Numbered from the stretch's first letter, positions 16,980-26,980 are shown. The stretch: DNA of 64,000 nucleotides from Mucilaginibacter dorajii (GCF_024808255.1 NZ_JANTYS010000029.1:16357-80356); one strand, 5' to 3'. Made by a program: numbers and translations. Notes: generated by a model not told the origin, from the sequence alone.

Positions 16980-19373
16980 TTAAGAAATGTGTGATTTTTT
17001 CATTAGGCTGGATAGCCCGTTTTCAGTGCTTTCATCTATAACATCATATCCGTAGCTGCCATAACCGTGGCCATAGCCTGTTATATTGTTTTTATGGAGT
17101 TCGATGTCGTTTACAATGAGATATAGGCGTTTGGCCTTTTTAGTTTTGTACAGATCATTAACTATACCCAATTGCGATTTATAAGTATAATTTTGTCTTA
17201 CTACATAGCAGGTTATATCTGCAAACTCCTCTATGATCAAAGCATCGGATACCAAACCAACAGGTGCGCTGTCGATAATTACGTAATCAAATTTTGTTTT
17301 TAAGTCATCTATCAACACCTTAAGGTGATCGGTCATCAAAATCTCGGCGGGATTTGGAGGAATTGGCCCGGAGGAAATGAAGTAAAAGTTTTCATTGAAC
17401 GTCGACGGTTTGATTAGCTCATCTATACGAGTTTCTCCGTCTGATATCACGTAATTTGTAAAACCGCAATCATTTTCGACCCCGATGTTTTTTAAAAGTC
17501 TGGGCTTGCGCAAATCGAGCTCCAGTAATACTACTTTTTTGCCGGATAGCGCAATTGAATTGCCCAGGTTAAGGGAAATAAATGATTTTCCTTCGCCACT
17601 CATGCTTGAAGTAAAAAGGATTACGTTTGATTTACCTTTTTCGGTTACGTACTTTAAATTGGTACGCAGGGCCCTTATCTCCTCAGATATAATAGAACGT
17701 GCATCATTATAAATCAAATTTCTACTCTTGTTGGGGTTTCTGCTTATTTCACCCAGTAACGGCACGTTGGTATGTTTATCTATGTCTGATTTCGAATTTA
17801 TGCGAATATTTAACATCTCCTTGATGCTTAGCCCTGCTATAGGTATAAACAAGCCGGCAAATACACTCAATGTATAAATTAATGATTTTTTGGGTGCAAA
17901 TGGGACTTCGTCGCTTTCTGCATCATCCAAAATGCGGCAGCTTGATAGCGTAGCGGTTTGCGAAATGGCAGTTTCTTCGCGCTTTTGAAGCAAAAACAGA
18001 TAGAGGTCTTGCTTTAAACTCTGCTGCCTGGCGTAATCAAGATAGATCCTTTCTTTTACAGGTGCGCTTGATATTTGGTTTTCGATAGTTGAATTTTGCC
18101 TGCGAAATGCTGATTGCGAAACCTGCAAACTATTCCTATAATTACCTAAGCTTGTTAAAAGCGCCTTGCGTGCCAGTGAAATCTGCTGATCTAAATTTTG
18201 GATATAAGAACTATTTTCGGTGAGGGTAAGTTTAAGTTCTTCCTTTTTCAAGAGCATTTCATTGTAAGAATTAATAGCCGTACCAAATGCCATATCCTTG
18301 GTAATCAATGAACTTGGCACAACCTGATTGCCATTTTCCTTACTCACATATTTATACAGGTCATTAGCAACAGCCAGCTGCACCTCATTTTCGTTTAATT
18401 TATCCTGGTACTGATTTGCTCCTTCAACTAACGCCTTTGATTGTGCATTAATGTCTGATATCTTGTTTTGAACTTTATATTGTTCCAGGGTTTTCTCAAC
18501 CCTGTTTAATTCAGCTCCAACCACAACAAGGCGGGTGTCAATAAATTTCATGGTGCTATCAGCAATCCTTATTTTATTTGAAAGGTTATTTTGCAAATAA
18601 ACTTTCATCAGTGTTTGTAGTATCCGCTCGCCCTTAACAGGATTGCCGGTAGTTAGCTGCAGATTAATTACCGTGGCCTGTTTATCGTCCAGCCCCGCAT
18701 TAAAGTCGCCTGAAAGATCTGTTTCCGCTTGTTTTATTGATTGTACTTTTACAACATAATCGCCTTTGGGTTTAAATTTTAAGGTCTTGTTCAAAACCAA
18801 CGTATATTTATCAAGTTCAACGGGTTTCCCAAACTCTCCTGTTACATCAATATTCTCTTTGTCATTACTCAACCTAAAAGCCTTTTCGTTAATAACTTGA
18901 ATATCATATTTAGAAAGTTTTAAAAAATCATGTTTATAAACCGCGGTTACTACAAACGGAGCGTCTTCATATAATTCAAACTTCCGTAACCCGTTGTTAT
19001 CAAGCACATGTAAGTTTAAATTGAGTTTAGATACCACCTGTTTTAAAAGTCCCCTCGATTTTAACACCTTAACCTCGTTATCGGCATTACTTTTAATGTC
19101 AAACAACGAAGCCAAATCGGCGTTCACTCCATTTGTTAGTGACTTTGAAGTTGAGTTTTTGTCGTCCTCGACTATAATTTTACCAGATACATTCCATTGA
19201 GTAGGTAAATAATTAATATAACCAAGCGCAAAAATGAGGCAAACAATAAGGCTTATAAAAAACAGGTACCAATAGTTAATACATATAGCTATTAAACCCA
19301 TCAAATCACCCTGTCTAACTTCCTTCTTATAGGAAAAATCAAGTTTTTCTGCCAAAATATCCGTGTTGTTCAT
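16980..19373 (-). CDS. Wzc-like polysaccharide co-polymerase/tyrosine autokinase
   Basis: Inner-membrane BY-kinase that controls polymer length and export, 797 residues. Membrane helices at about 34-55 and 497-515 flank a periplasmic Wzz region with coiled coil (about 270-480). Cytoplasmic kinase: RAL-type box EEIRALRTNL (564-573), Walker A SSMSGEGKS (589-597), Walker A-prime VVLLELDLRKP (614-624; Glu in place of the usual first Asp) and Walker B YVIIDSAP (698-705). The C-terminal tail has a tyrosine cluster, Y767, Y771, Y774 and Y776, the usual autophosphorylation sites. First gene of the leftward operon, preceded by a 961-bp non-coding region. Confidence 0.93.
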   Translation of the reverse strand: MNNTDILAEKLDFSYKKEVRQGDLMGLIAICINYWYLFFISLIVCLIFALGYINYLPTQWNVSGKIIVEDDKNSTSKSLTNGVNADLASLFDIKSNADNEVKVLKSRGLLKQVVSKLNLNLHVLDNNGLRKFELYEDAPFVVTAVYKHDFLKLSKYDIQVINEKAFRLSNDKENIDVTGEFGKPVELDKYTLVLNKTLKFKPKGDYVVKVQSIKQAETDLSGDFNAGLDDKQATVINLQLTTGNPVKGERILQTLMKVYLQNNLSNKIRIADSTMKFIDTRLVVVGAELNRVEKTLEQYKVQNKISDINAQSKALVEGANQYQDKLNENEVQLAVANDLYKYVSKENGNQVVPSSLITKDMAFGTAINSYNEMLLKKEELKLTLTENSSYIQNLDQQISLARKALLTSLGNYRNSLQVSQSAFRRQNSTIENQISSAPVKERIYLDYARQQSLKQDLYLFLLQKREETAISQTATLSSCRILDDAESDEVPFAPKKSLIYTLSVFAGLFIPIAGLSIKEMLNIRINSKSDIDKHTNVPLLGEISRNPNKSRNLIYNDARSIISEEIRALRTNLKYVTEKGKSNVILFTSSMSGEGKSFISLNLGNSIALSGKKVVLLELDLRKPRLLKNIGVENDCGFTNYVISDGETRIDELIKPSTFNENFYFISSGPIPPNPAEILMTDHLKVLIDDLKTKFDYVIIDSAPVGLVSDALIIEEFADITCYVVRQNYTYKSQLGIVNDLYKTKKAKRLYLIVNDIELHKNNITGYGHGYGSYGYDVIDESTENGLSSLMKKSHIS

Positions 19374-19831
19374 AGTGCTTAGTTTATAAAGTCAACTTAA
19401 TGCAATTGGTATCAGATGTATATAATTTATAATTGTATGTATCCTCAGTTTTGATATTATTTGCAAGAGTCTTTTTTAATACGACCTTAATAAGTGGAAA
19501 GTTAAGGTAGAAAAGGCAATATAAATGAGCTTTAGTGGCTTTGAATAAAGTGAATAGGATGCAAAACAGTGAATGGAAAAGATGGCATTCCAAATGGATT
19601 TCTGCATTCACTCCCCTATTCGGAGGTTGATACTACCAAGTATTTTAATTGAAGTTGTGATGATTGCTATGCGACTTAGCCGTATAGCCACAAACTCAAT
19701 TAATATAACAAACAGCTTAGGATATTTCTCTCTTTAGAGTTATATTCGATGCAATCGATTAAATCATAAGTGACTATAAATTATTGTTCGTTTGCTGAAA
19801 TGCTTGCCCTCACGGAGCAATCGAATAGTAT

Positions 19832-19875
19832 CTGAGATATTGTTATAACCGGGTCCCGGCATCCAAATATCTCAG
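19832..19875. repeat. Inverted repeat in EPS leader/promoter region
   Basis: CTGAGATATT (19832-19841) and AATATCTCAG (19866-19875) are perfect inverted arms. The 24-base spacer contains CCGGGTCCCGG (19849-19859), itself palindromic apart from its centre. It could fold as an RNA hairpin in the leftward transcript or be a two-part operator. Confidence 0.5.
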
Positions 19876-20060
19876 GTTAATGAGAGATTGCCTGTATTAC
19901 AGGATCTTGTTTCTAAGTAGTTTTTTGTGTCTATCGATTAATATAGCCAGTAGTTTAATGCTTGAAATTTTTATTGGTAAATATTAGCCCAGGCTACAGA
20001 ATATTTGACTTTATTCCGCACAAACAATTATATTTATCTATAATAATTATAATAACTATA

Positions 20061-20093
20061 CAAATGTAAAGTAACAAGCTTTAAATAACCAAC
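20061..20093 (-). promoter_or_regulatory. Candidate Bacteroidetes promoter for EPS operon
   Basis: On the minus strand, TACATTTG (20068-20061) fits the -7 consensus TAnnTTTG, with GTTG (20093-20090) 21 bases upstream in place of the consensus -33 TTTG. No better match was seen closer to the Wzc start. Confidence 0.35.
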
Positions 20094-20334
20094 ATCATAT
20101 GATCAGAACGCTTATTAATTTTTATTTTTAAAACCAACACACTTATTATTCATTAAATGAAATCACATTCATTCCATTCATTTATATTTCGACAGTATGT
20201 TTTAGCTATTAACAATCATTACATTCATACAATTATTCATCCCCCTCAAGTTGAATCCCCTCACCAGCCTGGAATAATAAAAAGTAATCGTCTTTGCAGC
20301 ATAATTTAATTATACTACTCTAAAACCTAAATAT

Positions 20335-22896
20335 ATGACAGCCACCTCTTCGCATTCATTTGAATTCTTAAAATCGTGTGTCTTAAATGTATCTAACCTT
20401 AAAAGCGTCACTCCCAGCGACTGTAAAGTGATTTCGGCACTTATTTTCAACAAAACCAAATTTATTGTAAGTGAAACCACCTTAAAACGAATTTATGGTT
20501 TTGCGTACAGTAAATTTAACCCTTCCATATTTACCATCGATGTTATGGCCAAATACTGCGGATACAACGGATGGGATGACTTTTGCGAAAAACATGATAA
20601 TAAAACTACAAAATCAGATAGCGTAAATGTTAATTGGGATACGTTAAACAACAAAGCCTTAAAAATCACCAACTTTACATTGCAGGCTTTAAAAAACAAG
20701 TCGGGAATTCCATATAATCAAACTATAAAAAGAGGCTTTATTGACGATCATTTTAATGAGTTTTTGAGGGGGAACTACACAGCTACTGTATTCACTGCTC
20801 CATCTGGCTACGGTAAAACTATAGCGCTTTGCCATTGGATAGACGAAAAATTAGCAAATAACTTTAATACCCAAAGCAACGACATCGTATTATTCTTTAG
20901 CAGTAGCGCACTGATGAGCATCTTTTTAAGTGGCCGCGACCTTAACGATTGGTTATTAACCTTGCTTGGCTACACACCAGAAGAGGATGTGATGTCGCTA
21001 CTTGACGTAAATAACCGCAAGGAAGGCAATTTTTACCTTATTATTGACGGCTTTGATGAACATATGTTCAAGAATGACCAGTTTGAGTTAATGTTATACC
21101 AATTGATGGACGTTTTTTCTTTCTATCAGTCACAAAACTGGTTTAAGCTTGTGCTCACCATGCGCTCATCAAATTGGATGAATAACAAACACACATTGGC
21201 TTACAATCAAGACAAATGGTATCATGGCTTTACAACAGACGACCAGTCTGGAGACAATGTACCCCTGTTGAGCATTCAGGAGATAAAAGAGCTTAGTAAT
21301 AAGATAAATCCTGCCAACCAAAGCAATATAACAACAGATATTGCTAATGATTTTACTAACCCGTTATACTTTCAATTTTATTACAAACAACATAAAGAAA
21401 ACTTTACACTCAGCCATATCGATCATTTTAGTATTTATGAACTTATATCAACCTTTATATTAAACAAGGTTTACCTGGGTCATTATGCAACCGAAAAAAT
21501 ACTTCTTTTAAACGGACTTATTGAAAATATGGATTTTGAAAACCGGGTATACGATCTTAACAAACTAAAAGTTAACGACTTGTTAAGGCTATATGGCCAT
21601 GCTTATAATGAACTTTTAAGCATTGGTTTTCTAAAGGAGGTTAATACCAGCGTCGAGTCGCAATTTAACACCAGTGTGCAGTTTGGGAACACCAATTTCT
21701 TAGAGTTTACCATTGCGGCCAAATTACTAAATGATAGTAACCAACGTTTTGATAGCAAATTAACAGCCACAATAAGTGGCTTGTTTAAAAATAATGAACG
21801 CAAAGTTGCGGTATTGAAATGGTGCATAATACATGCCATAAAAAGTAACCAGCAAGAGTGTTTTGAGTTGTTATCGTTAACGGAATTAACACCCCATGAA
21901 AAATCTGAGCTGATTATTTTTTTAGGAAGCTTACTTGAAAAAATGAGCGTAACAGTTACTCACAGTGAGTCACTATCAGGTTTCTTCAAACAAAGGTGTA
22001 CAGATGAGTTGTTTTATTATTTCTTCGGTTTGGAGTTTATTAACATAAACTATAAGAGAACATTGCAAACCCTGCTTAAATTTGAATTATCGGCCTCAAA
22101 AAAAATAATTACCTACACGGCACTTGCGGTAATAGCTATTCAGCAATTTGAGTTTAATCAACTTGAGAGTTACATTAATAAATTAAAAAGTTTCCCTGCC
22201 GAGGAAATGCAGCAATTTATTATTAACCCGCTAAATTGTATCGACGCTATTTATCACTTTTTTAAATACGGAATTATTAAGCGGGCATTTTACAGTGATT
22301 TAACACATTTTATTTTTAACCCTCCCCAGTCAACCAGTGCTTATAATAACCCCGCAAATGATCTCATTTATTTAATTGCCGGGTATTCATTGATAATTTG
22401 CCAGCATCCGAAAAAAATACAAAGGTTTATTAATGTTATTAAACGGTTAAATCATGGCGACAATAGGGATACATCGGTATATAATTTCTTTTTAGATATG
22501 TTACAGGCCGAAGCCTGTCATAAACTGGGCAATTTAAAGGAACTCAATAGGATTTATCACCCTGTTAGCGACCTGTATGATAATGATGGAAACACATTTA
22601 CATCGTATATGAAATCGATGGTTTATAGTCTTAAAATTAAAAGGGCATTACTGAGCAACGATTATACAAAATTAGGCAGTTACTGGCGTTTTATTATACA
22701 GATCTGTGACGAGTATGGACATCGGCTTTCTGCCACATTCATTGCAGAAACATTATTAAAGAGCGCTGACTTTGAAGAATTGGAACCGCAACTATACAAA
22801 CAGGTTTATTATGATTATACCAAGATATTAAGGCAGGCAGGATTATCTAAAGAAACATTTTTAAAACCGATTGAAGCCCTGGTGTCAAAAAGTTAG
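20335..22896 (+). CDS. STAND-class ATPase with Bacteroidetes N-terminal domain
   Basis: 853 residues, no signal peptide. Residues 1-85 form a small domain (VSETTLKRIYGFA at 45-57, PSIFTIDVMAKYCGYNGWDDF at 63-83) that I recognise as recurrent at the N-terminus of Bacteroidetes proteins and that looks like a DNA-binding or adaptor fold; its function is not established here. A NACHT/STAND-like NTPase follows: Walker A APSGYGKT (155-162), Walker B FYLIIDGFDE (233-242) and sensor Arg in LVLTMRSSNW (R277). The remaining ~550 residues are helical, TPR-like, and may sense a ligand. Divergent from the EPS operon, so a regulator of that locus is a fair guess; a signalling or anti-phage STAND is the alternative. 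Confidence 0.7.
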   Translation: MTATSSHSFEFLKSCVLNVSNLKSVTPSDCKVISALIFNKTKFIVSETTLKRIYGFAYSKFNPSIFTIDVMAKYCGYNGWDDFCEKHDNKTTKSDSVNVNWDTLNNKALKITNFTLQALKNKSGIPYNQTIKRGFIDDHFNEFLRGNYTATVFTAPSGYGKTIALCHWIDEKLANNFNTQSNDIVLFFSSSALMSIFLSGRDLNDWLLTLLGYTPEEDVMSLLDVNNRKEGNFYLIIDGFDEHMFKNDQFELMLYQLMDVFSFYQSQNWFKLVLTMRSSNWMNNKHTLAYNQDKWYHGFTTDDQSGDNVPLLSIQEIKELSNKINPANQSNITTDIANDFTNPLYFQFYYKQHKENFTLSHIDHFSIYELISTFILNKVYLGHYATEKILLLNGLIENMDFENRVYDLNKLKVNDLLRLYGHAYNELLSIGFLKEVNTSVESQFNTSVQFGNTNFLEFTIAAKLLNDSNQRFDSKLTATISGLFKNNERKVAVLKWCIIHAIKSNQQECFELLSLTELTPHEKSELIIFLGSLLEKMSVTVTHSESLSGFFKQRCTDELFYYFFGLEFININYKRTLQTLLKFELSASKKIITYTALAVIAIQQFEFNQLESYINKLKSFPAEEMQQFIINPLNCIDAIYHFFKYGIIKRAFYSDLTHFIFNPPQSTSAYNNPANDLIYLIAGYSLIICQHPKKIQRFINVIKRLNHGDNRDTSVYNFFLDMLQAEACHKLGNLKELNRIYHPVSDLYDNDGNTFTSYMKSMVYSLKIKRALLSNDYTKLGSYWRFIIQICDEYGHRLSATFIAETLLKSADFEELEPQLYKQVYYDYTKILRQAGLSKETFLKPIEALVSKS

Positions 22897-22911
22897 AGAC
22901 ACAATAATCAA

Positions 22912-22950
22912 AATGAGGCTGTCTCAAAGATCAGAGAACAACCTCATCCT
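22912..22950 (+). terminator. Possible terminator after STAND gene
   Basis: ATGAGGCTGTCTC and the inverted GAGAACAACCTCAT can pair with one bulge, 16 bases after the STAND stop. No clear T-tract, so support is weak. Confidence 0.35.
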
Positions 22951-23043
22951 GATTGAATTTATAAGAATAGTGCTGAATAGTGTTTTGAACAGACGTTTCC
23001 CAGGATCCCGATCTTACCTTTAAGAGTGCTTTAAATTATGTTT

Positions 23044-24102
23044 TTATATTTTAACTTTCTTTTCTCCTGAATCAACGCCTTTTATAAATTTAATTAAACC
23101 AGCCATATAAACCTGCTGATCATCATACATGCTCATATGGCTACCATTGGGGCAATATAAATAGCTGCCATTTTGCACAAGTTGAGATACTTTTTCCATG
23201 TGCTTTGGATCCATAGTATCATATTGACCGCCGATGCTTAGCGTTGGTACCCCTATTTTAGGCAAATCGGCCATTCTATCCCACTTAACTAATTTACCAG
23301 CTACACCAAATTCGCTTGGCCCCTGCATGGTTACGTATAATGATTCATTCAATTTACCCAACGAACGGTTAACAGGCTCGGGCCATTGGTCAAGCGGGAT
23401 ACGGCAAATGTGCTTGGCGTAAAAATTAGGCAATAGTAATTGCATATATTCAGGGTTCTTAAAATCGCCTTTTGCTTCAATGGCACGGATTTTTGCCAAA
23501 ACTTTAGGATCAAATTGCTTTGCCAATACGTCATTAGCGTATTTACCGTAATCGGGTACGCTCATCATCATATTTGAAATGATCAAACCTTTTAAATTAT
23601 GCTGATATTTCTGGGCATACTCCATAGCCAGGATGCCACCCCACGAATGACCGAGCAGATAAAAATTACTGCTATCTAATTTTAAAGCCTGGCGCACCTG
23701 TTCTACTTCTTCAACATACCGCGGTAAGCTCCACATAGCGGTATCTTTTGGATTATCAGAATTGCCACAGCCTAATTGGTCATAATAAACCAACTCTATT
23801 CCCTCGGCCGGTAAAAAGCTTTCCATACACTCAAAATATTCATGTGTAGCCCCAGGACCGCCATTTAGCAGCAACAATTTAATTTTAGGGTTGTTACCTA
23901 TCTTTTTTGTCCAAACATGAAATTTACCTTTGGGTGTGTTAATGGTTACCATTTGCACTCCGCCGGTTTTTACGCCTGCGGTAGTATCTTTAAAATAATC
24001 GGCCGGGCTGATACCACTTTGCTGAACGGTGGATGTTTGCTTACAGGCATACAAACTTGTAAAAACCATTAAAATAACGAATTTCAAGTAATTCTTCATC
24101 AT
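23044..24102 (-). CDS. Proline iminopeptidase-like alpha/beta hydrolase, lipoprotein
   Basis: Envelope-located alpha/beta hydrolase of 352 residues. Signal peptide with lipobox LYAC, so likely lipid-anchored. Family features: LLLNGGPGATHEYFE (oxyanion HGGPG-type motif), YYDQLGCGNSDNP, nucleophile elbow GHSWGG, C-terminal Asp region GGQYDTMDP and His in NGSHMSMYDD. These match proline iminopeptidase/tricorn-interacting-factor hydrolases, which free N-terminal proline from peptides. Two adjacent ATGs (24102, 24099) are possible starts. Own promoter likely in the 329 bases upstream. Confidence 0.85.
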   Translation of the reverse strand: MMKNYLKFVILMVFTSLYACKQTSTVQQSGISPADYFKDTTAGVKTGGVQMVTINTPKGKFHVWTKKIGNNPKIKLLLLNGGPGATHEYFECMESFLPAEGIELVYYDQLGCGNSDNPKDTAMWSLPRYVEEVEQVRQALKLDSSNFYLLGHSWGGILAMEYAQKYQHNLKGLIISNMMMSVPDYGKYANDVLAKQFDPKVLAKIRAIEAKGDFKNPEYMQLLLPNFYAKHICRIPLDQWPEPVNRSLGKLNESLYVTMQGPSEFGVAGKLVKWDRMADLPKIGVPTLSIGGQYDTMDPKHMEKVSQLVQNGSYLYCPNGSHMSMYDDQQVYMAGLIKFIKGVDSGEKKVKI

Positions 24103-24431
24103 ACGGGATTAGTTTTTGATTCCATTAAAACTAATAATAAAACGCCATATAAAAGAAAAGGCCACCTTTTGGGAAGAAAAATCGCTTTTGACATTTAACT
24201 TTATTTTGTCACAAGCTGAGCGTTGAGTAAATACGAATTTAACTGCCTGTAAGATAGATTATAGCTAATTTCACGAATTTTTTCAATCACATTTTATTTT
24301 TGCGACAGGGCAAACGCTGCTAATTGGGTTAACATAACTTAACACATTTCAGATAAAGCACATTGTAAATACCTAATAATCAACCACTTATTATTTTACA
24401 TGGTTAACACAAAACTGATGGATAAACAGGA
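24103..24431. other. 329-bp intergenic region
   Basis: Lies between the phosphatase gene and the hydrolase gene, both leftward. It contains a short perfect inverted repeat AAAAGG/CCTTTT around 24158-24172, but no clear promoter, RNA gene or ORF. Confidence 0.5.
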
Positions 24432-25250
24432 TTAATCCAGGTATTTCTTTTTTAGTGTTTTGATATCTTTATCACTCAAACCTATCTGGGTTTTAAGGTA
24501 ATTATCAACGGAGCCGTACTTTTTAATAATCTCATTAAAAGTAGCATCGAGATATTCCTTTTTAGCGGCCATTACATTTTTGGCAACGCGCTCATCCAAT
24601 TTCATGGCTTGCACCATTAGTTTCTCTGTTTTTTCGTTTTCGGCAGTGCGATAATAATTTGTTGCTTCATAATCGCTCATGATGGTATCATAAGGGACAC
24701 CCAGGCTGTATAACAACAACGCGGCGCCAATACCAGTGCGGTCTTTACCCGCGGTGCAATGAAAAACCAGGCTTTTATCGGCAGGTAAATTCAATAATTT
24801 ACCAAACATAGGTTTATATCTATCTGCAAGTGGAGTAATGTTACTGTAATAAGTGATCAGGATAGAATCTCCATCGCCTTTAACATTTTTAAAGCTGCTC
24901 ATCATATTACCCACGTTTTCGCTGCCCGCGGGGCATAAAATGTAATCGGTATTAGGATTCATACGGTCTGGTGCCTGTTTCGCCTCCTGAGTACCGCGCA
25001 AATCAACATCATAAGCAATATTTCTTCTGTTTAATTCAGCCAAATCATCGTCTGTAAGCTTGCTCATATCAGCGCTGCGGTAAACTTTACCCCATTTTAC
25101 GTGATGACCGTCGGCAGTAGTATACCCACCTAAATCGCGAAAGTTCACGGCTCCTATTAAATCCACTTTACGTTTGGCGCTATCAACAATTTGAGCCTTT
25201 GCTGCACCGGTAACGCAAACGCTCAATAATAAAATACTTAAAAATTTCAT
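24432..25250 (-). CDS. Secreted tyrosine/dual-specificity phosphatase
   Basis: Protein-tyrosine phosphatase of the PF13350 type (MptpB/LipA-like), 272 residues. Signal peptide MKFLSILLLSVCVTGAAKAQ, so exported to the periplasm or beyond. N-terminal GAVNFRDLGGY is the family hallmark, and the catalytic P-loop is HCTAGKDRTG (C-x5-R). A helical C-terminus follows. Members hydrolyse phosphotyrosine and sometimes phosphoinositides; the substrate here is unknown. Downstream of SusCD on the same strand but separated by a hairpin terminator, so expression is probably at most partly coupled. Confidence 0.88.
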   Translation of the reverse strand: MKFLSILLLSVCVTGAAKAQIVDSAKRKVDLIGAVNFRDLGGYTTADGHHVKWGKVYRSADMSKLTDDDLAELNRRNIAYDVDLRGTQEAKQAPDRMNPNTDYILCPAGSENVGNMMSSFKNVKGDGDSILITYYSNITPLADRYKPMFGKLLNLPADKSLVFHCTAGKDRTGIGAALLLYSLGVPYDTIMSDYEATNYYRTAENEKTEKLMVQAMKLDERVAKNVMAAKKEYLDATFNEIIKKYGSVDNYLKTQIGLSDKDIKTLKKKYLD

Positions 25251-25268
25251 ATCCGTTTATAAATTATA

Positions 25269-25298
25269 AAACAGGAACCTATTGCTAAGTTCCTGTTT
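25269..25298 (-). terminator. Terminator hairpin after SusD
   Basis: AAACAGGAAC (25269-25278) pairs perfectly with GTTCCTGTTT (25289-25298) over a 10-base loop, 25 bases after the SusD stop. The leftward strand continues TATAATTT, only a weak T-tract. Confidence 0.6.
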
Positions 25299-25322
25299 GG
25301 TAAATATTTAGTTTAGTGTTGC

Positions 25323-26954
25323 TTATTTAGTAAGCCAGGTATCTTTTGTAAGATCATCTGTGCCGCCAAATTGCGAGCTAAGTGCTGCATTGTAATTAGC
25401 AGTATTGTAAGCCGACTCTGAAGCCGGATATTGCCAACGACGTGGAATCAGGTTATTAGGCGTACCTATACCACTACCACCTTGCACCAATGCAGGTAAG
25501 CCAGTACGGCGGAAGTTATAAAATGCTTCCCAACCAGAGTTGTTAAATAACGAGATATACTTCTGAGTCAGGATCTGTGATAAACCAGTAGCATTATCAC
25601 CTGCGTAAGCTACATTAGCTAAAAATTGGGTAGTATTAGCAGTTGCTGTCCCCCATACATCACCTTGTTTTAGTAACTTAGGGTTAACAGATGGTTCTGT
25701 TGATGAGATAGGGAAAGTAACAGTTAATGTTTGACCATTAGTTATTCCGTATAATGCCAACGAAGCATTGATACCATTGGTGTACCATGTAGCACTTGCG
25801 CCGCTCACCCAGCCCCGGTTAATAGCCTCGGCTATGTTAAAGCACATTTCTGAATATCCGATAAATACAAATGGCTCGGCAGTTGCACCGGTTGCATTGT
25901 TATAATAGCGGGTAAAACTATTGAACGAATAAACACCATTGTTAGAGTTGGTTAATAACGCGGCTTGTGACTGGTTGATATCAGAACCTACATAGGCCGA
26001 GAAATCGCCGATTGCTTTGCCACCGCTTACCTGCAATGGAGCAGGAGTTGAAGTTACAAACAAGCGAGGATCTTGTGTAGCCACAGAAATGCTTACATAA
26101 GTACTTCCAGGATTTGCAAAGTTATTGTAAGGGTTTAGGCCTAATGAAAACGTAGGATACCTGTTTACTGCATTGAATTTATAAACAAGGTTATCGCCGT
26201 TGCCAGTCATGATTGGATATTTTACCGGGTTGGCCACTATAGCTGCAAAGGTTTGTGGAATTTGCAGGTCGGCATTATCGGTGGCACGTTTGCTTAGGCT
26301 AATCAATACTCTTAAACGGTAAGTATTAATCACTTTTTGCCATTGCAGGTAAGTTAAACCATAAATATCGCCGCTTGCATCTAATATAGTAGCACCAAGC
26401 GTAGGGTTAGCAGTTATTAAATTACTTAAAAGTGTGTTAGCATTATCTAACTGTGTAAGAGCAGCTTTGTAAACATCATGCTGAGTATCATACTTTGGAG
26501 TGAGAATAGTTGCATTGCCGGCTTGTGAAAAAGGGATATCCCCTACCCTTTGGGTAAGCCAAATACCAGCGTAAGCTTTAAAAAACTCGCCTAAAGCATA
26601 GTACTTATTGGTTTGATTACCCAATTGGGCAGTAGCCTGCTGTTCAAGCTTAAGCGTATACTTTAATATATCATAGCTATCAGATGTATTGCCAAAGTTA
26701 TAAGTATTGTTACCCCTGTAATAAGAGTAGTTGGCAATAACATATTGGTTGGCAACCTGCGAGTAACCCCAGGGCTGCTCGTCGCTACGGATCTGTGTTG
26801 CGGTGATGTGGTTAAGTAACAAAGAAAGCGGAACGATTGAATTTTCACCGGCCACGTTAGGGTTATTGATCAAATCCCCTTTCTGACAACCGGTTATAGA
26901 TACCATACCCATTGTTAACAACAACGCGTAGGGAATTAATGATTTTATTTTCAT
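25323..26954 (-). CDS. SusD/RagB-like outer-membrane lipoprotein
   Basis: Surface nutrient-binding lipoprotein that acts as lid of the SusC channel. Signal peptide with lipobox ITGC (Cys23), followed by acidic/polar stretch. The 543 residues carry the SusD-2-type pattern: LEQQATAQLGN, YALGEFFKAYAGIWLTQRVGDIPFSQA (TPR-like helices), VFIGYSEMCFNIAEA, and near the C-terminus NNSGWEAFYNFRRTGLPAL and PRRWQYPASE. It is 26 bases downstream of the SusC gene. Ligand cannot be deduced; no glycoside hydrolase, protease or regulator belongs to the same operon. Confidence 0.93.
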   Translation of the reverse strand: MKIKSLIPYALLLTMGMVSITGCQKGDLINNPNVAGENSIVPLSLLLNHITATQIRSDEQPWGYSQVANQYVIANYSYYRGNNTYNFGNTSDSYDILKYTLKLEQQATAQLGNQTNKYYALGEFFKAYAGIWLTQRVGDIPFSQAGNATILTPKYDTQHDVYKAALTQLDNANTLLSNLITANPTLGATILDASGDIYGLTYLQWQKVINTYRLRVLISLSKRATDNADLQIPQTFAAIVANPVKYPIMTGNGDNLVYKFNAVNRYPTFSLGLNPYNNFANPGSTYVSISVATQDPRLFVTSTPAPLQVSGGKAIGDFSAYVGSDINQSQAALLTNSNNGVYSFNSFTRYYNNATGATAEPFVFIGYSEMCFNIAEAINRGWVSGASATWYTNGINASLALYGITNGQTLTVTFPISSTEPSVNPKLLKQGDVWGTATANTTQFLANVAYAGDNATGLSQILTQKYISLFNNSGWEAFYNFRRTGLPALVQGGSGIGTPNNLIPRRWQYPASESAYNTANYNAALSSQFGGTDDLTKDTWLTK

Positions 26955-26980
26955 AAATTTTCTTTAAATCAATTAAATAA

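Larger units (their letters stand above)
19374..20334. other. 961-bp non-coding region between EPS operon and STAND gene
   Basis: No convincing gene. It holds a candidate leftward promoter (20061-20093), a 10-bp-arm inverted repeat with a palindromic CCGGGTCCCGG in its loop (19832-19875), and a short near-palindrome CCTGTATTACAGG (19891-19903). If the leftward promoter is used, the EPS transcript would have a leader of about 680 bases. An open frame of 75 codons on the minus strand (19384-19611) has no recognisable character and is not called. Confidence 0.6.

Noticed and set aside
19384..19611. 75-codon minus-strand ORF upstream of wzc
   Set aside because: No signal, domain or plausible start; cysteine- and phenylalanine-rich low-information sequence in a probable leader.
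22912..22950. GAGGCTGTCTC-like sequence, considered as an insertion-sequence end
   Set aside because: No transposase, paired inverted repeat or target duplication nearby; better read as a weak terminator.
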